DNA from: Pseudomonadota bacterium
GTDB lineage: Bacteria; Pseudomonadota; Alphaproteobacteria; Rhodospirillales; Magnetospirillaceae
NCBI GenBank assembly: GCA_023458315.1
Contig: JAEXAH010000139.1
Coordinates: forward strand, 1-51,553
DNA: 51,553 nucleotides
Reading direction: 5' to 3'
Below are positions 26,486 to 35,960 of this stretch, in pieces. Position 1 is the stretch's first letter. Each line of letters begins with the position of its first letter. The notes beneath the pieces were generated by a model, which had not been told where the DNA came from, made no database searches, and was given only the letters and a program-made list of their open reading frames with translations. Position numbers and translations under genes: made by a program.

Positions 26486-28381
26486 TCAGAGCTGGACCTG
26501 GGTGCCCAGTTCGACCACGCGGCCGGCCGGGATGCGGAAGAAGTCGGTGGCCGAGACGGAATTCCGGCTCATCACCACGAACAGCTTTTCGCGCCACTCC
26601 GCCATCTCGGGATGGATCGAGGGTATCAGCGTCTCGCGCCCAAGGAAGAACGAAGTCTGCATGACATCGAATTCCAGGCCGAACGCCTTGCACAGCCGCA
26701 GGACTTTCGGCAGGTCCGGTTCCTGGAAGAAGCCGTAGCGCACGGTGATGGCATAGAAGCCCTCGGCCAGACCCTGCACCACCACGCGGTCCTTGGCGGA
26801 AACCCGCGGGATGTCCTCGAATACCACGGTCATGAACACCACGCGTTCATGCAGAACCTTGTTGTGCTTCAGGTTGTGCAGCAGCGCCACCGGCAGGGTG
26901 TCGGGGTTGCCGGTCATGTAGATGGCGGTGCCGGACACGCGATGGGTGGGGTTCTGCTTCTGCCGCGCCAGGAACAGGTCGACGGGCATGGAATCCTCGG
27001 CCAGACGCTTGGCCAGGATCTGGCGGCCGCGCTTCCAGGTGGCCATCAGCAGCAGCATGCCCAGGCCGACCATCAGCGGGAACCAGCCGCCCTCGGGGAT
27101 CTTCAGCAGGTTGGCGCCCATGAAGGCGAAATCCAGCACCAGGAAGGCGGCGCCCAGGCCCAGGCACAGCGGCAGCGACCAGTTCCAAAGGGTGCGGGCC
27201 ACCACCAGCGCCAGAACGGTGCTGCACACCATGGTGCCGGTGACGGCGATGCCATAGGCCCCGGCCAGGGCCGAGGACGACTTGAAGCCCAGGACCAGCA
27301 CGACGATGCCGATATACAGGCCCCAATTGGCGCGCGGGATGTAGATCTGCCCTTCTTCCTCGTCCGAGGTATGGCGGATTTCCAGGCGCGGCGAGAAACC
27401 CAACTGCACCGCCTGGCGCGACAGCGAGAACGCCCCCGAGATCACCGCCTGCGAGGCGATCACCGCCGCCGCCGTCGCCAGGCCGATCATGGGGTACAGC
27501 AGCGCGTCGGGCACCAGCAGATAGAACGGGTTGCGCACCGCCTCGGGGTTGTCCAGCAACAGCGCCGTCTGGCCGAAATAGTTCAGCGCCAGGGCGGGCA
27601 GCACCAGGGCGAACCACGCGGTCTGGATCGGCCGCTTGCCGAAATGGCCCATGTCGGCGTACAGCGCCTCGGCCCCCGTCACCGCCAGCACCACCGACCC
27701 CAGCACCAGCAGGGCGCGGCCGCCGTGATCCACCAGGAAGCGGGCGGCGTGCAGCGGGTTGATTGCGGCCAGGATGGCGGGCTCGGTGATGATCTCGCGC
27801 AGGCCCAGCACCGCCAGTGCCGCGAACCACAGCACCATGACCGGGCCGAACACCCGGCCGATGGTGGTGGTGCCCCGGCTTTGCGCCAGGAACAGCACGG
27901 TGATGACGCCCAGCGTCAGCGGCTCCACATAGCGTTGCAGGGCGGGCGAGGCCACTTCCAGCCCCTCGATGGCCGACAGAACCGACACGGCGGGGGTGAT
28001 GATGCTGTCGCCGAAGAACAGGGCGCAGCCGAACAGCCCCAGCAGCATGACCGGTCCCATGCGCCGCCGGTCGGCGTGGCTGGAATGCATGGCCAGGGCC
28101 AGCAGCGCCAGGATGCCGCCTTCGCCGCGATTGTCGGCGCGCATGATGAACAGCACGTATTTCAGCGTGACGACGATGATCAGCGCCCAGAACACCAGCG
28201 AGGCCACGCCCAAGACGTTGGCCTGCGTCACCGGCAGGCCGTGCAGGCCGCCGAAGCATTCCTTGATGGTGTAGAGCGGGCTGGTGCCGATGTCGCCATA
28301 GACCACGCCGATGGCGGCCACCGACAGGGTCGCCAGACGGCGCGCGTCGAACTCGCCGCCCTTGGTCGCACTGTTATCCAT
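26486..28381 (-). CDS. kup: Potassium uptake protein Kup (copy 2)
   Basis: A 631-aa KUP-family potassium transporter. The start MDNSATKGGEF is chosen 22 residues before the first conserved helix (VAAIGVVYGDIGTSPLYTIK). It has FGDSIITPAVSVLSAIEG and the C-terminal soluble domain with LLHNLKHNKVLHERV. It is the upstream member of the tandem kup pair. A chromosome with two adjacent kup genes is known in several alphaproteobacteria; the copies may differ in affinity or pH response. Confidence 0.95.
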   Translation of the reverse strand: MDNSATKGGEFDARRLATLSVAAIGVVYGDIGTSPLYTIKECFGGLHGLPVTQANVLGVASLVFWALIIVVTLKYVLFIMRADNRGEGGILALLALAMHSSHADRRRMGPVMLLGLFGCALFFGDSIITPAVSVLSAIEGLEVASPALQRYVEPLTLGVITVLFLAQSRGTTTIGRVFGPVMVLWFAALAVLGLREIITEPAILAAINPLHAARFLVDHGGRALLVLGSVVLAVTGAEALYADMGHFGKRPIQTAWFALVLPALALNYFGQTALLLDNPEAVRNPFYLLVPDALLYPMIGLATAAAVIASQAVISGAFSLSRQAVQLGFSPRLEIRHTSDEEEGQIYIPRANWGLYIGIVVLVLGFKSSSALAGAYGIAVTGTMVCSTVLALVVARTLWNWSLPLCLGLGAAFLVLDFAFMGANLLKIPEGGWFPLMVGLGMLLLMATWKRGRQILAKRLAEDSMPVDLFLARQKQNPTHRVSGTAIYMTGNPDTLPVALLHNLKHNKVLHERVVFMTVVFEDIPRVSAKDRVVVQGLAEGFYAITVRYGFFQEPDLPKVLRLCKAFGLEFDVMQTSFFLGRETLIPSIHPEMAEWREKLFVVMSRNSVSATDFFRIPAGRVVELGTQVQL

Positions 28382-28457
28382 GCGTATATCCCCGTATAGA
28401 CGGTGCCGATATAGGCCCGCGCGCCGCGCAAGAGTCAAGCGGGGCCGTGCGCGCCGC

Positions 28458-29189
28458 TCAGCGCGCCGTGTCCAGCAGTTCGGCCACGAAGTCGGGCACC
28501 ACCTCGGACGCCGGGCCATAGACGGCCTCGGCGAACAGGCTGGCGCCCTCGCTGGGGTCCAGGTTCAGCTCGATGGTGTGGGCCTGTCCGCGCTGGCGCA
28601 CCGCATGGACGAAGCCCGCCGCCGGATAGACATGGCCGGACGTGCCGATCGACACGAACAGGCCGCATTGGTCCAGGGCGTCGTAGATGCGCTCCATCTC
28701 CAGCGGCATTTCGCCGAACCACACCACATGCGGGCGCAAGGCCGGGCGCAGGCAGCGCGGGCACGGCGTGTCGGTGGCGACGTCGTGGTCCCAGGCATGC
28801 ACCGTGCCGCAACCGTCGCAGCGCACCTTGCGCAATTCGCCGTGCATGTGGATCAGGTGGCTGGACCCGGCCCGTTCATGCAGGTCGTCGATGTTCTGGG
28901 TGACGATCAGCACGCCGCCCGGCCATTCCCGCTCCAGCCGGGCCAGGGCGGCGTGGGCGGGGTTGGGGCGGATGCCGGGATCGGCCAGTTGGGCGCGGCG
29001 GGCGTTATAGAATTGCTGCACCAGATCGGGGTCGCGGGCGAAGCCTTCGGGCGTCGCCACGTCCTCCAGCCGCACTTTGGACCAGATGCCGCCCGTGCAG
29101 CGAAAGGTGTCCAGGCCGGATTCCTTGGAAATTCCGGCCCCGGTCAACACCACGATGGGGGCCTGGGGCGACAGGATCGGGCGCGACAT
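28458..29189 (-). CDS. cobB: NAD-dependent protein deacylase (sirtuin, CobB type)
   Basis: A 243-aa sirtuin. The NAD-binding motifs are GAGISKESGLDTFR and TQNIDDLHERAG, the catalytic His is in HMHGELRKV, and four zinc-binding cysteines are in CDGCGTVHAW and PCPRCL. The segment QQFYNARRAQL provides the Tyr and Arg that favour succinyl/malonyl-lysine in class III (SIRT5-like) sirtuins, so desuccinylase activity is possible. It regulates acetyl-CoA synthetase and other enzymes in relatives. The gene precedes the kup pair with 76 bp between. Confidence 0.94.
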   Translation of the reverse strand: MSRPILSPQAPIVVLTGAGISKESGLDTFRCTGGIWSKVRLEDVATPEGFARDPDLVQQFYNARRAQLADPGIRPNPAHAALARLEREWPGGVLIVTQNIDDLHERAGSSHLIHMHGELRKVRCDGCGTVHAWDHDVATDTPCPRCLRPALRPHVVWFGEMPLEMERIYDALDQCGLFVSIGTSGHVYPAAGFVHAVRQRGQAHTIELNLDPSEGASLFAEAVYGPASEVVPDFVAELLDTAR

Positions 29190-29246
29190 GGCTGCTCTCC
29201 GCGACGGCAATTGTGCGGGCGCAGCATAGCAAAGCGCGGGGGGCTA

Positions 29247-30965
29247 TCAAGCCGCGCGGACGCGCTCCAGGAATTCGCCGATGACATTGCGCAGGCCGCG
29301 CGCCTGTTCCGCCAGTTGCCCGGACGAACTCAGCACCTGGGCGGCGGCGGCGCCGGTGTCGTCGGCGGCCTGGCGGACCCCCGCCATGTTGCCGCGCACT
29401 TCGGCGCTGCCGGCCGAGGCTTCGTCGACGCTGCGGGCGATCTCGGCGGTGGCGCCCGCCTGTTCGCCCACCGCCGCCGCGATGTCGCCCGCGATGACGC
29501 CCAGGCGGTGGATGACCCCCAGCACGTGCTCGATGGCACCGACCACCGCCCCGGTCTGGCTTTGGATGGCGGCGATGTGGCGGCCGATCTCGTCGGTGGC
29601 GTTGGCGGTCTGGTTGGCCAACCCCTTGACCTCGCCCGCCACCACGGCGAAGCCCTTGCCCGCCTCGCCCGCCCGTGCCGCCTCGATGGTGGCGTTCAGG
29701 GCCAGCAGGTTGGTCTGGTTGGCCACGGTGGCGATCATGCGCACCACCTCGTCGATGCGGCCGACCGATTCGGCCAGGCTGCGCACCTCGCCCGCCGCGC
29801 GGTTGGCGTCGGCCACCGCATCCGCGGCCATGGCCGAGGATTGGGCGACCTGGCGGCTGATTTCGGCGATGCTGGCGGTCAGTTCCTCGGCGGCGGCGGC
29901 CACCATCTGCACGTTGGACGACGCCTGATCCGACGCCAGGGCGGCGGCCCCGGCCTGCCCGGCGGTCTGGGTGGCGGCGGCGGACATGGACCCGGCGGTG
30001 GTTTCCAATTGCCCGGCGGCGGCGGCGACCTCGCCCACCAGGGCCGAGGCGCGGGCGTCGAATTCGCCGGTCAGGCGGGCGATCAGTTCGGCGCGGCGCT
30101 GGCGGGCCTCGGCCTGGACGCGTTCCTGTTCCTCCAGTTCGCGCTGGTGCAGCAGGCTGCGGCGGAACACCTCCAGCGCCTGGGCCATGGCGCCGATCTC
30201 GTCGCGGCGGTCGGCGCCGGGCACCGTGACCGAGGCGTCGCCGTCCGCCAGGACGCGCATGGCCCCCGTCACCGCCGCCAGCGGCGGCACGATGGACTGG
30301 CGGGTGCGCCAGGCGATCAGCGCGCCACCGACCAGCCCCACCACCAGCGCCGTCCAGGCGGCGGCCAGCAAGGTGGACAGGCGGCGTTCGACCTCGGCGG
30401 AATCGGCGGCCAGCAATTCCTTCTGGCTGTCCACCATGCCGCCGCGGCGCACGCCGTCGGCGCCGCGCTCGCCCGCCAGGATGGCGATTGCGCGGGTGAC
30501 GCGCGGCACCAGATCCTCCACCAGAATGCGGGTGCCCTCGGCACCGGGACCGGCGGCCTCGGCGCGGTCCTGATGGGCGCTGATCTGCGGCAGCAAATCC
30601 TTGAGTTCCAGCCAGCGCTTGCGGTTGTCCTCGCTGGTGAAGCGGGCGGCCAGCGGGTCCATGGCGGTGCTCAGATTGCCCAGGTTGCGCCATGCCTCGG
30701 CGCGGTCGGCGCGGAAACGGTCGTTGCCGGTCAGCAGGAAACCGCGCAGCGCCGCCAGCGACGCCTGCATCTGGGTTTCCATGCGGGCGCTGGTTTCCGC
30801 CACCGGCAGGCGCAGGCCGACCATGCGTTCGTTGACCGCCTGAAGGTTTTGCGCCGACAGCGCCGCCAGGGTGGCAACCGCCCACAACAGGGCGCACAGG
30901 GCGGCGAAGCCCAGCGACAGGCGTCTGCCGATGGGCTGTGACGCCCACCATCCGGTTGCGCTCAT
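29247..30965 (-). CDS. Methyl-accepting chemotaxis protein with four-helix-bundle sensor
   Basis: A 572-aa chemoreceptor. Transmembrane helices lie near residues 14-36 and 200-222. The periplasmic part (about 40-195) is all helical and resembles a four-helix bundle. HAMP follows, then the cytoplasmic coil with tip NQTNLLALNATIEAARAGEA, nearly identical to the receptor at 22756-24438. No obvious methylation-enzyme tether is seen at the C-terminus. It is divergent from the phosphatase gene at 31099. Confidence 0.92.
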   Translation of the reverse strand: MSATGWWASQPIGRRLSLGFAALCALLWAVATLAALSAQNLQAVNERMVGLRLPVAETSARMETQMQASLAALRGFLLTGNDRFRADRAEAWRNLGNLSTAMDPLAARFTSEDNRKRWLELKDLLPQISAHQDRAEAAGPGAEGTRILVEDLVPRVTRAIAILAGERGADGVRRGGMVDSQKELLAADSAEVERRLSTLLAAAWTALVVGLVGGALIAWRTRQSIVPPLAAVTGAMRVLADGDASVTVPGADRRDEIGAMAQALEVFRRSLLHQRELEEQERVQAEARQRRAELIARLTGEFDARASALVGEVAAAAGQLETTAGSMSAAATQTAGQAGAAALASDQASSNVQMVAAAAEELTASIAEISRQVAQSSAMAADAVADANRAAGEVRSLAESVGRIDEVVRMIATVANQTNLLALNATIEAARAGEAGKGFAVVAGEVKGLANQTANATDEIGRHIAAIQSQTGAVVGAIEHVLGVIHRLGVIAGDIAAAVGEQAGATAEIARSVDEASAGSAEVRGNMAGVRQAADDTGAAAAQVLSSSGQLAEQARGLRNVIGEFLERVRAA

Positions 30966-31098
30966 GGTATCCCCCCCGATGCGCGTGTTTTATAGCGGTT
31001 TCAATGGACAGGGGCGGACCGGGCTTGGCTGTGACCTTGATCAAATGTCCGGGGGAAGGGGCTTGCGATTCCCCGGCGAATGCGGGTATCCCGGAGAG

Positions 31099-31572
31099 AT
31101 GATCAACATTCTTTTCGTCTGCACCGGCAACATCTGCCGCTCGCCCACCGCCGAGGGCGTGTTCCGCGCCCTGGTCGCCGCCCAGGGGCTGGCCGACCGC
31201 GTCGCCACCGATTCCGCCGGAACCCACGGCTATCATGTGGGCGAGCCGCCGGATGGCCGCTCCGCCGCCGCCGCCGCCCGGCGCGGCGTCGATCTGTCCG
31301 ACCTGCGGGCACGCAAGGTGCGGCCGACCGATTTCGCCGAATTCGATCTGGTGCTGGCCATGGATCGCGGCCATGCCGAGATCCTGCGCCGCCAATGTCC
31401 GCCCGATCTGGCCGACCGGGTAAAGCTGTTCCTGGATTTCGCCCCCGATCTGGGTATCAAGGACGTGCCCGACCCCTATTACGGCGGCGGCGATGGTTTC
31501 GAGCGGGTGCTGGACATGATCGAGGCCGGATCGGCCGGTCTGCTGGCCCATATCCGCCGCGACCTGCTGTGA
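31099..31572 (+). CDS. Low-molecular-weight protein tyrosine phosphatase
   Basis: A 157-aa cysteine phosphatase. The P-loop is C8-T-G-N-I-C-R14-S, and the general acid Asp lies in DVPDPYYGG. In bacteria these enzymes act on tyrosine kinases of capsule synthesis or on arginine phosphate. The start is preceded by GGAGAG. Its stop overlaps the GTG start of the next gene, and pairing of such a phosphatase with a fructosamine kinase is a known conserved neighbourhood, suggesting a joint role in protein deglycation. Confidence 0.92.
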   Translation: MINILFVCTGNICRSPTAEGVFRALVAAQGLADRVATDSAGTHGYHVGEPPDGRSAAAAARRGVDLSDLRARKVRPTDFAEFDLVLAMDRGHAEILRRQCPPDLADRVKLFLDFAPDLGIKDVPDPYYGGGDGFERVLDMIEAGSAGLLAHIRRDLL

Positions 31573-32414
31573 CCGTCTTTCCGGCCGAACGCATCGCCCG
31601 CGCGGTGGGGCGGCCGGTCGAGGGGGCGACGCCGCTGGCGGGCGGTTCGGTGGCGCGGGTGTTCCTGGTGTCGCTGGCCCGGGGCGGCCGGGTGGTGGCC
31701 AAGCTGGGCCAGGGGCTCGAGCCCGAGGCGTGGATGCTGCGCCATCTGGCCAGCCACACCCTGTTGCCGGTGCCCCATGTGGTGCATGCCGAGGACGATC
31801 TGCTGCTGATGGAGTACGTCCCGGCGGGCGGCGGCATTACCCCGGCGGTGGAAATCCACGCCGCCGACCTGCTGGCACGGCTGCACGCGGTGCCGTGGCA
31901 TTCCTTCGGCGCCGAGCGCGACACGGTGATCGGCGGCCTGCCGCAGCCCAATCCGCCGACCCGGCGCTGGCTGGATTTCTTCCGCGATCACCGTCTGCTG
32001 TTCATGGCGCGCGAGGGGCTGGCGGCCGGACGGCTGCCGCCCGAATTGATGGCCCGCGTCGAAACCCTGGCCGGGCGGCTGGAGCGCTGGATCGGCGAAC
32101 CGGAACAGCCCGCGCTGATTCATGGCGATTGCTGGGGCGGCAACGTGCTGGTGCGCGACGACAGGGTGGCGGCGTTCATCGACCCGGCACTGTATTACGC
32201 CGACCCGGAGATCGAACTGGCCTTCGCCACGTTGTTCGGCACCTTCGGCGACACCTTCTTCGCCCGCTACGGCGAACACCACCCGCCACGCCCCGGCTTT
32301 TGGGAGGCGCGGCGCGAGTTGTACCTGCTCTATCCGCTGCTGGTCCACGTCCGCCTGTTCGGCGGCTCCTATGTGGACGATTTGGCCCGCATCGTCGGAC
32401 GCTTCGTGGGGTAG
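31569..32414 (+). CDS. Fructosamine kinase family protein
   Basis: A 281-aa aminoglycoside-phosphotransferase-fold kinase that in this family phosphorylates ketosamines on glycated proteins. The catalytic loop is LIHGDCWGGNVLV and the metal-binding motif is AFIDPALYYADPEIELAF, as in fructosamine kinases. The N-lobe Lys is in GGRVVAKLGQG. Start GTG overlaps the preceding stop. It converges with the RsmB-like gene, 4 bp apart. Confidence 0.87.
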   Translation: MTVFPAERIARAVGRPVEGATPLAGGSVARVFLVSLARGGRVVAKLGQGLEPEAWMLRHLASHTLLPVPHVVHAEDDLLLMEYVPAGGGITPAVEIHAADLLARLHAVPWHSFGAERDTVIGGLPQPNPPTRRWLDFFRDHRLLFMAREGLAAGRLPPELMARVETLAGRLERWIGEPEQPALIHGDCWGGNVLVRDDRVAAFIDPALYYADPEIELAFATLFGTFGDTFFARYGEHHPPRPGFWEARRELYLLYPLLVHVRLFGGSYVDDLARIVGRFVG

Positions 32415-32418
32415 GTGC

Positions 32419-33720
32419 CTATTCCGCCGCCTTCTTGCGCAGCACCGCCGCGAAGAAGCCGTCGGTGCCGTGCGACAGCGGGCTCAGGCGCAGCCAGGGG
32501 CCGCTGACCGGGCAGGGGGTGTCGCCTGCCACGTGCGGCCACAATTCCGGGATGGGGAAGGCGGTGTAGTCGGGGTGGTCGGCCAGGAATTCCTCGACCC
32601 GCTTCTCGTTTTCTTCGGGCAGGATCGAGCAGGTGGCGTAGATCAGCAATCCGCCGGGCTTGGTCAGGCGGGCGGCGCTTTCCAGGATGGCCTTTTGCCG
32701 TCCCACCAGTTCCAGCAGGTCGGTTTCGGTCAATTGCCACTTGGCGTCGGGGTTGCGGCGCCAGGTGCCGGTGCCGGTGCACGGCGCGTCCACCAGCACG
32801 CGGTCATAGCTGGCGGCGCTGCGCTTGATCCACTTGTCGGCCTCGCCCGAGATGACGCGGCGGGTGACGTTGTGCACGCCGTTGCGGCGCAGGCGTTCCT
32901 GAGCCTTGTCCACCCGCCATTCGGCCACGTCGCAGGCCACCAGACGGCCCTTGTTCTGCATGGCGGCGGCCAGCGCCAGGGTCTTGCCGCCGGCGCCCGC
33001 GCAATAATCCACCACGGCCATGCCCGGCTGGGCGTCGGCCACCAGGGCGACAAGCTGCGAGCCTTCGTCCTGCACTTCGATCAGGCCATTGCGCCACGCC
33101 TGCACCTGCACCAGGGCGACGCGCGACTTGAGCCGCAGACCCAGCGGCGACAGGGCGCAATGCTCGGCGGAAATGCCTTCCTTCTTCAGCGCCACCCAGG
33201 CTTCTTCCCGCGTTGCCTTCAGGGTGTTGACGCGCAGGTCCAGCGGCGCCTCGTCGCGCATGGCGGCCAGTTCGCGCAGCATGTCCTCGCCCCACAGCGC
33301 CTCCAGGCGCGGCGTCAGCCATTCCGGGAACTCGCCCTTGACCCAGGCGGGCATGTCGCGGTTGAAGATGTCCTTGCCCTTGAGCTGGTCGAACATCCGG
33401 CGTTCTTCCTTGCCCGGCTTGGGGGCGGAATGGGCGCCTTCGAACAATTCGGACTTCAGTTCGCCGCCCTCGAAGGCCAGATCGGCGAAGACGCGGGCGC
33501 GGGCGTCGTGCGGATGGTCCAGGAATTCCAGCCACCAATCGATGCGCGCCTGACGGCGCAGCACCCGCCACACGGTTTCGGCCACGGCGCGGCGGTCCTT
33601 GGAACCGATATAGCGGCGGCCCTTGAAATAGAACGACGCCACCTGATCGGCGGGGCGGCGGGTGGCCGCGATCTCGTCCAGCAATTCGATGGCGGCGGCA
33701 AGGCGGGCGGCGGGAGTCAT
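32419..33720 (-). CDS. RsmB/NOP-family RNA (cytosine-5) methyltransferase
   Basis: A 433-aa SAM-dependent methyltransferase. Residues 1-170 form an N-terminal RNA-binding NusB-like region. The SAM loop is VVDYCAGAGGKTLALAA, and the two catalytic cysteines lie in DAPCTGTGTW and YATCSILPEE. It methylates cytosine in 16S rRNA or a similar RNA. ATG at 33720 is preferred over a TTG four codons upstream. No clear ribosome-binding site is seen. Confidence 0.92.
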   Translation of the reverse strand: MTPAARLAAAIELLDEIAATRRPADQVASFYFKGRRYIGSKDRRAVAETVWRVLRRQARIDWWLEFLDHPHDARARVFADLAFEGGELKSELFEGAHSAPKPGKEERRMFDQLKGKDIFNRDMPAWVKGEFPEWLTPRLEALWGEDMLRELAAMRDEAPLDLRVNTLKATREEAWVALKKEGISAEHCALSPLGLRLKSRVALVQVQAWRNGLIEVQDEGSQLVALVADAQPGMAVVDYCAGAGGKTLALAAAMQNKGRLVACDVAEWRVDKAQERLRRNGVHNVTRRVISGEADKWIKRSAASYDRVLVDAPCTGTGTWRRNPDAKWQLTETDLLELVGRQKAILESAARLTKPGGLLIYATCSILPEENEKRVEEFLADHPDYTAFPIPELWPHVAGDTPCPVSGPWLRLSPLSHGTDGFFAAVLRKKAAE

Positions 33721-33799
33721 GGCATCATCCAAAACGGGTCCGCCCCTCCACCGGCCGTCGGGGCCGGGAAGGGGCGGAGAAGACGGAAACAGATGTATA

Positions 33800-35029
33800 T
33801 CAGGCGGAACGGGCCTGGGTCATGCTGTTGTGTTCGCGGGCGATCAGCGCGCCCAGGCGGCGGATGCCCTCGCGGATCTTGTCCGGGCAGGTGGCCGAGA
33901 ACGACAGCCGCAAGGTGTTGGTCAGCGGCTGGTTGGCGTAAAAGGCCGAACCGGGGACAAAGGCCACCCGTTCCTCCTCGATGGCGCGGGCCAGCAGGGC
34001 GGCGCCGTCGAAGCCCTCGGGCAGTTCCACCCAGATGAACATGCCGCCCTTGGGCCGGGTGAACTTCACGCCTTCCGGCATGAATTCCTCCAGCGCCGCC
34101 ACCATGGCGTCGCGGCGCGGGCGATAGGTGGCGCACAGGGTTTCGGCGTGGTCGGCGGGCAGGCGCTCGATCAGCTTGGCCAGGGCGACCTGGGCCAGGG
34201 TCGAGGTGTGCAGGTCGGCGGCCTGCTTCATCAGCACCAGCTTCTGGATGATCGGCGTGGCGGCGACGATCCAGCCGACGCGCAGGCCCGGCACCACCGA
34301 TTTCGAGAAGGTGCCGCAATAGACCACGCGGCTGTTCTCGATGCCGCCTTCATGGGCGATGTCCAGCGCCAGCAGGTTGGGCAGCAACGGGCCGTCGAAG
34401 GACAGCTTGTTGTAGGCGGTGTCCTCGATCACCACGACGTCCGAGCGGCGCGCCCCGGCCAGCAGCGCGTGGCGTTCCTCCAGCGTCATGGTTTCGCCCG
34501 ACGGATTCTGGAAGTCGGGCATGGCATAGGCCATCTTGGCCTTGACCGGATTGGGGCCGGTCAGGGTGGCGATGTCGCCATAGGTCGGACCGGCGGCGGT
34601 GAACGCCTGCAACAGCCCCAGATAGGTGGGACGCGCCACCAGAACCTTGTCCTCGGGGCCGATGAACAGGCGGCCCAGCAGGTCCAGGCCCTGCTGCGAA
34701 CCGTTGGTGATGACGATGTTGTCGCGGGTGCACTCGACACCCATGGACTTCATCTCGGCCACCAGATGGTCGCGCAGCGGGCCATAGCCCTCGGACACCG
34801 AATATTGCAGGGCCATGTTGGACGTGGCCTCGTCGCCGAAGATCTCGGCGTGCACTTCGGCCATCAATTCGCGCGGGAACAGCTTGGGGTCGGGGATGCC
34901 GCCGGCGAACGAAATGATGTCCGGCTGGTCCAACAGCTTCAGAAGCTCACGGATTTCGGACGCCTTGGCACGCTTGCCATGGGGGGAAAAACGCTCAGCC
35001 CAATCGCTCACCGCTGTCATCCTTGTCAT
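33800..35029 (-). CDS. PLP-dependent class I/II aminotransferase (LysN-like)
   Basis: A 409-aa fold-type I aminotransferase. The substrate segment IISFAGGIPDPKLFP, the PLP Asp/Tyr in VVIEDTAYNKLSF, the Schiff-base Lys in YCGTFSKSVVPGLRVGW and the carboxylate-binding Arg in TLRLSFS are present. It lacks an N-terminal GntR domain, so it resembles 2-aminoadipate/valine-pyruvate type enzymes. The exact amino donor is not predictable. An ATG three codons downstream (35020) is an alternative start. Confidence 0.88.
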   Translation of the reverse strand: MTRMTAVSDWAERFSPHGKRAKASEIRELLKLLDQPDIISFAGGIPDPKLFPRELMAEVHAEIFGDEATSNMALQYSVSEGYGPLRDHLVAEMKSMGVECTRDNIVITNGSQQGLDLLGRLFIGPEDKVLVARPTYLGLLQAFTAAGPTYGDIATLTGPNPVKAKMAYAMPDFQNPSGETMTLEERHALLAGARRSDVVVIEDTAYNKLSFDGPLLPNLLALDIAHEGGIENSRVVYCGTFSKSVVPGLRVGWIVAATPIIQKLVLMKQAADLHTSTLAQVALAKLIERLPADHAETLCATYRPRRDAMVAALEEFMPEGVKFTRPKGGMFIWVELPEGFDGAALLARAIEEERVAFVPGSAFYANQPLTNTLRLSFSATCPDKIREGIRRLGALIAREHNSMTQARSA

Positions 35030-35185
35030 TGTCCCGCCGCGCAAAGAACCGTGAGTGTAATCCACCTCGCCGTTTCCTTGGCGTCAAAAAACGCGGCGCC
35101 GGGAAAATATTGTTGCGCGCGAAGCCCTCTTCGCCCGATCAGGCGACCCTATGCCCATTCCCGAAAAAAGGCAAGTGTTGCTGAC

Positions 35186-35803
35186 CTATGTCGGGCGACG
35201 GCCTGGGCCGCCATGCAGGTCGACCAGGGCGGCGCAGGCGGCGTGCAGGCGCAGGATCGGGGCGCGGTCGGCGGCGATGCGGTGGGGGCGTAGGGCCAGG
35301 GCGGCAGCGGACAACATCAGCATGTCGCGCGGCGGCGTCGCCAGCGCGGCACGAATCTGAGGGGCCGGAAGACCGGCTTCTTCAAGGACGGTGCGCATCT
35401 CGTCGCGGGTCTGGGCGGTGGTCAGCATGGCCAACGGCGCCTCGGGCCGCGTCGCATAGGGGCCGTGCAGGCCCAGCCGCCCGGCCAGGATCAGCCGAGG
35501 CGCCCCCAGCGCCGCCACCCCGGCCGCCGACAGGGCTCGCCCGCCCGGCGGCACCACCGCCGTCAGCCCGGCATGGCCGAACAGCCGGGCCAATTGCGCC
35601 CCCGCCCAGGCGTCGCCGCCGGGGGAATCGATGATCACGGTGGCGATGGCGGGGTGGTGGGTCAGGATTTCGGCGGCGACGCAGTGATCCAGGCCGCCGA
35701 TGGTGCCGGTCAGGGTCAACGCCATCCGCCGCGTGTCCAGTCCGATTTCGGCCTGTGCCATGGTCGGAATCAGCAGCACCACTGCCAAAGCCAGTTTCCG
35801 CAT
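35186..35803 (-). CDS. Secreted ClpP/crotonase-like protein
   Basis: A 205-aa protein with a signal peptide (residues 1-18, ending MAQA). The mature part has the ClpP/crotonase-fold features VIIDSPGGDAWAGAQLA, GRALSAAGVAALGA (candidate nucleophile Ser) and GRLGLHGPYA (candidate His). A periplasmic ClpP-like serine protease fits, similar to proteins I know as hypothetical in alphaproteobacteria. The substrate is unknown. Confidence 0.65.
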   Translation of the reverse strand: MRKLALAVVLLIPTMAQAEIGLDTRRMALTLTGTIGGLDHCVAAEILTHHPAIATVIIDSPGGDAWAGAQLARLFGHAGLTAVVPPGGRALSAAGVAALGAPRLILAGRLGLHGPYATRPEAPLAMLTTAQTRDEMRTVLEEAGLPAPQIRAALATPPRDMLMLSAAALALRPHRIAADRAPILRLHAACAALVDLHGGPGRRPT

Positions 35804-35910
35804 GGGGCGCCTCCGCCGTGAACGCTGGGTCACGCTTCACGGTGGCATGCGGCAATGAATGGCGTTCCCGGCCGGATTCAACGATCGGGCAATGCCATGT
35901 GAACAAGGCA

Positions 35911-35956
35911 AAGAAAAAGGCGCCCCGCCACAACTGGCGGGACGCCTTTTTTTCTT
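35911..35956. terminator. Bidirectional terminator at the guaB 3' end
   Basis: AAAAAGGCG ... CGCCTTTTTTT with an inner CCCGCCA/TGGCGGG stem and CAAC loop. The A and T runs flank both sides. On the minus strand it begins 4 bp after the guaB stop. Confidence 0.9.
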
Positions 35957-35960
35957 TCGG

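Noticed and set aside
26363..30941. Two very long plus-strand frames over kup, cobB and the chemoreceptor
   Set aside because: His/Gln/Arg-rich antisense shadows crossing three real genes.
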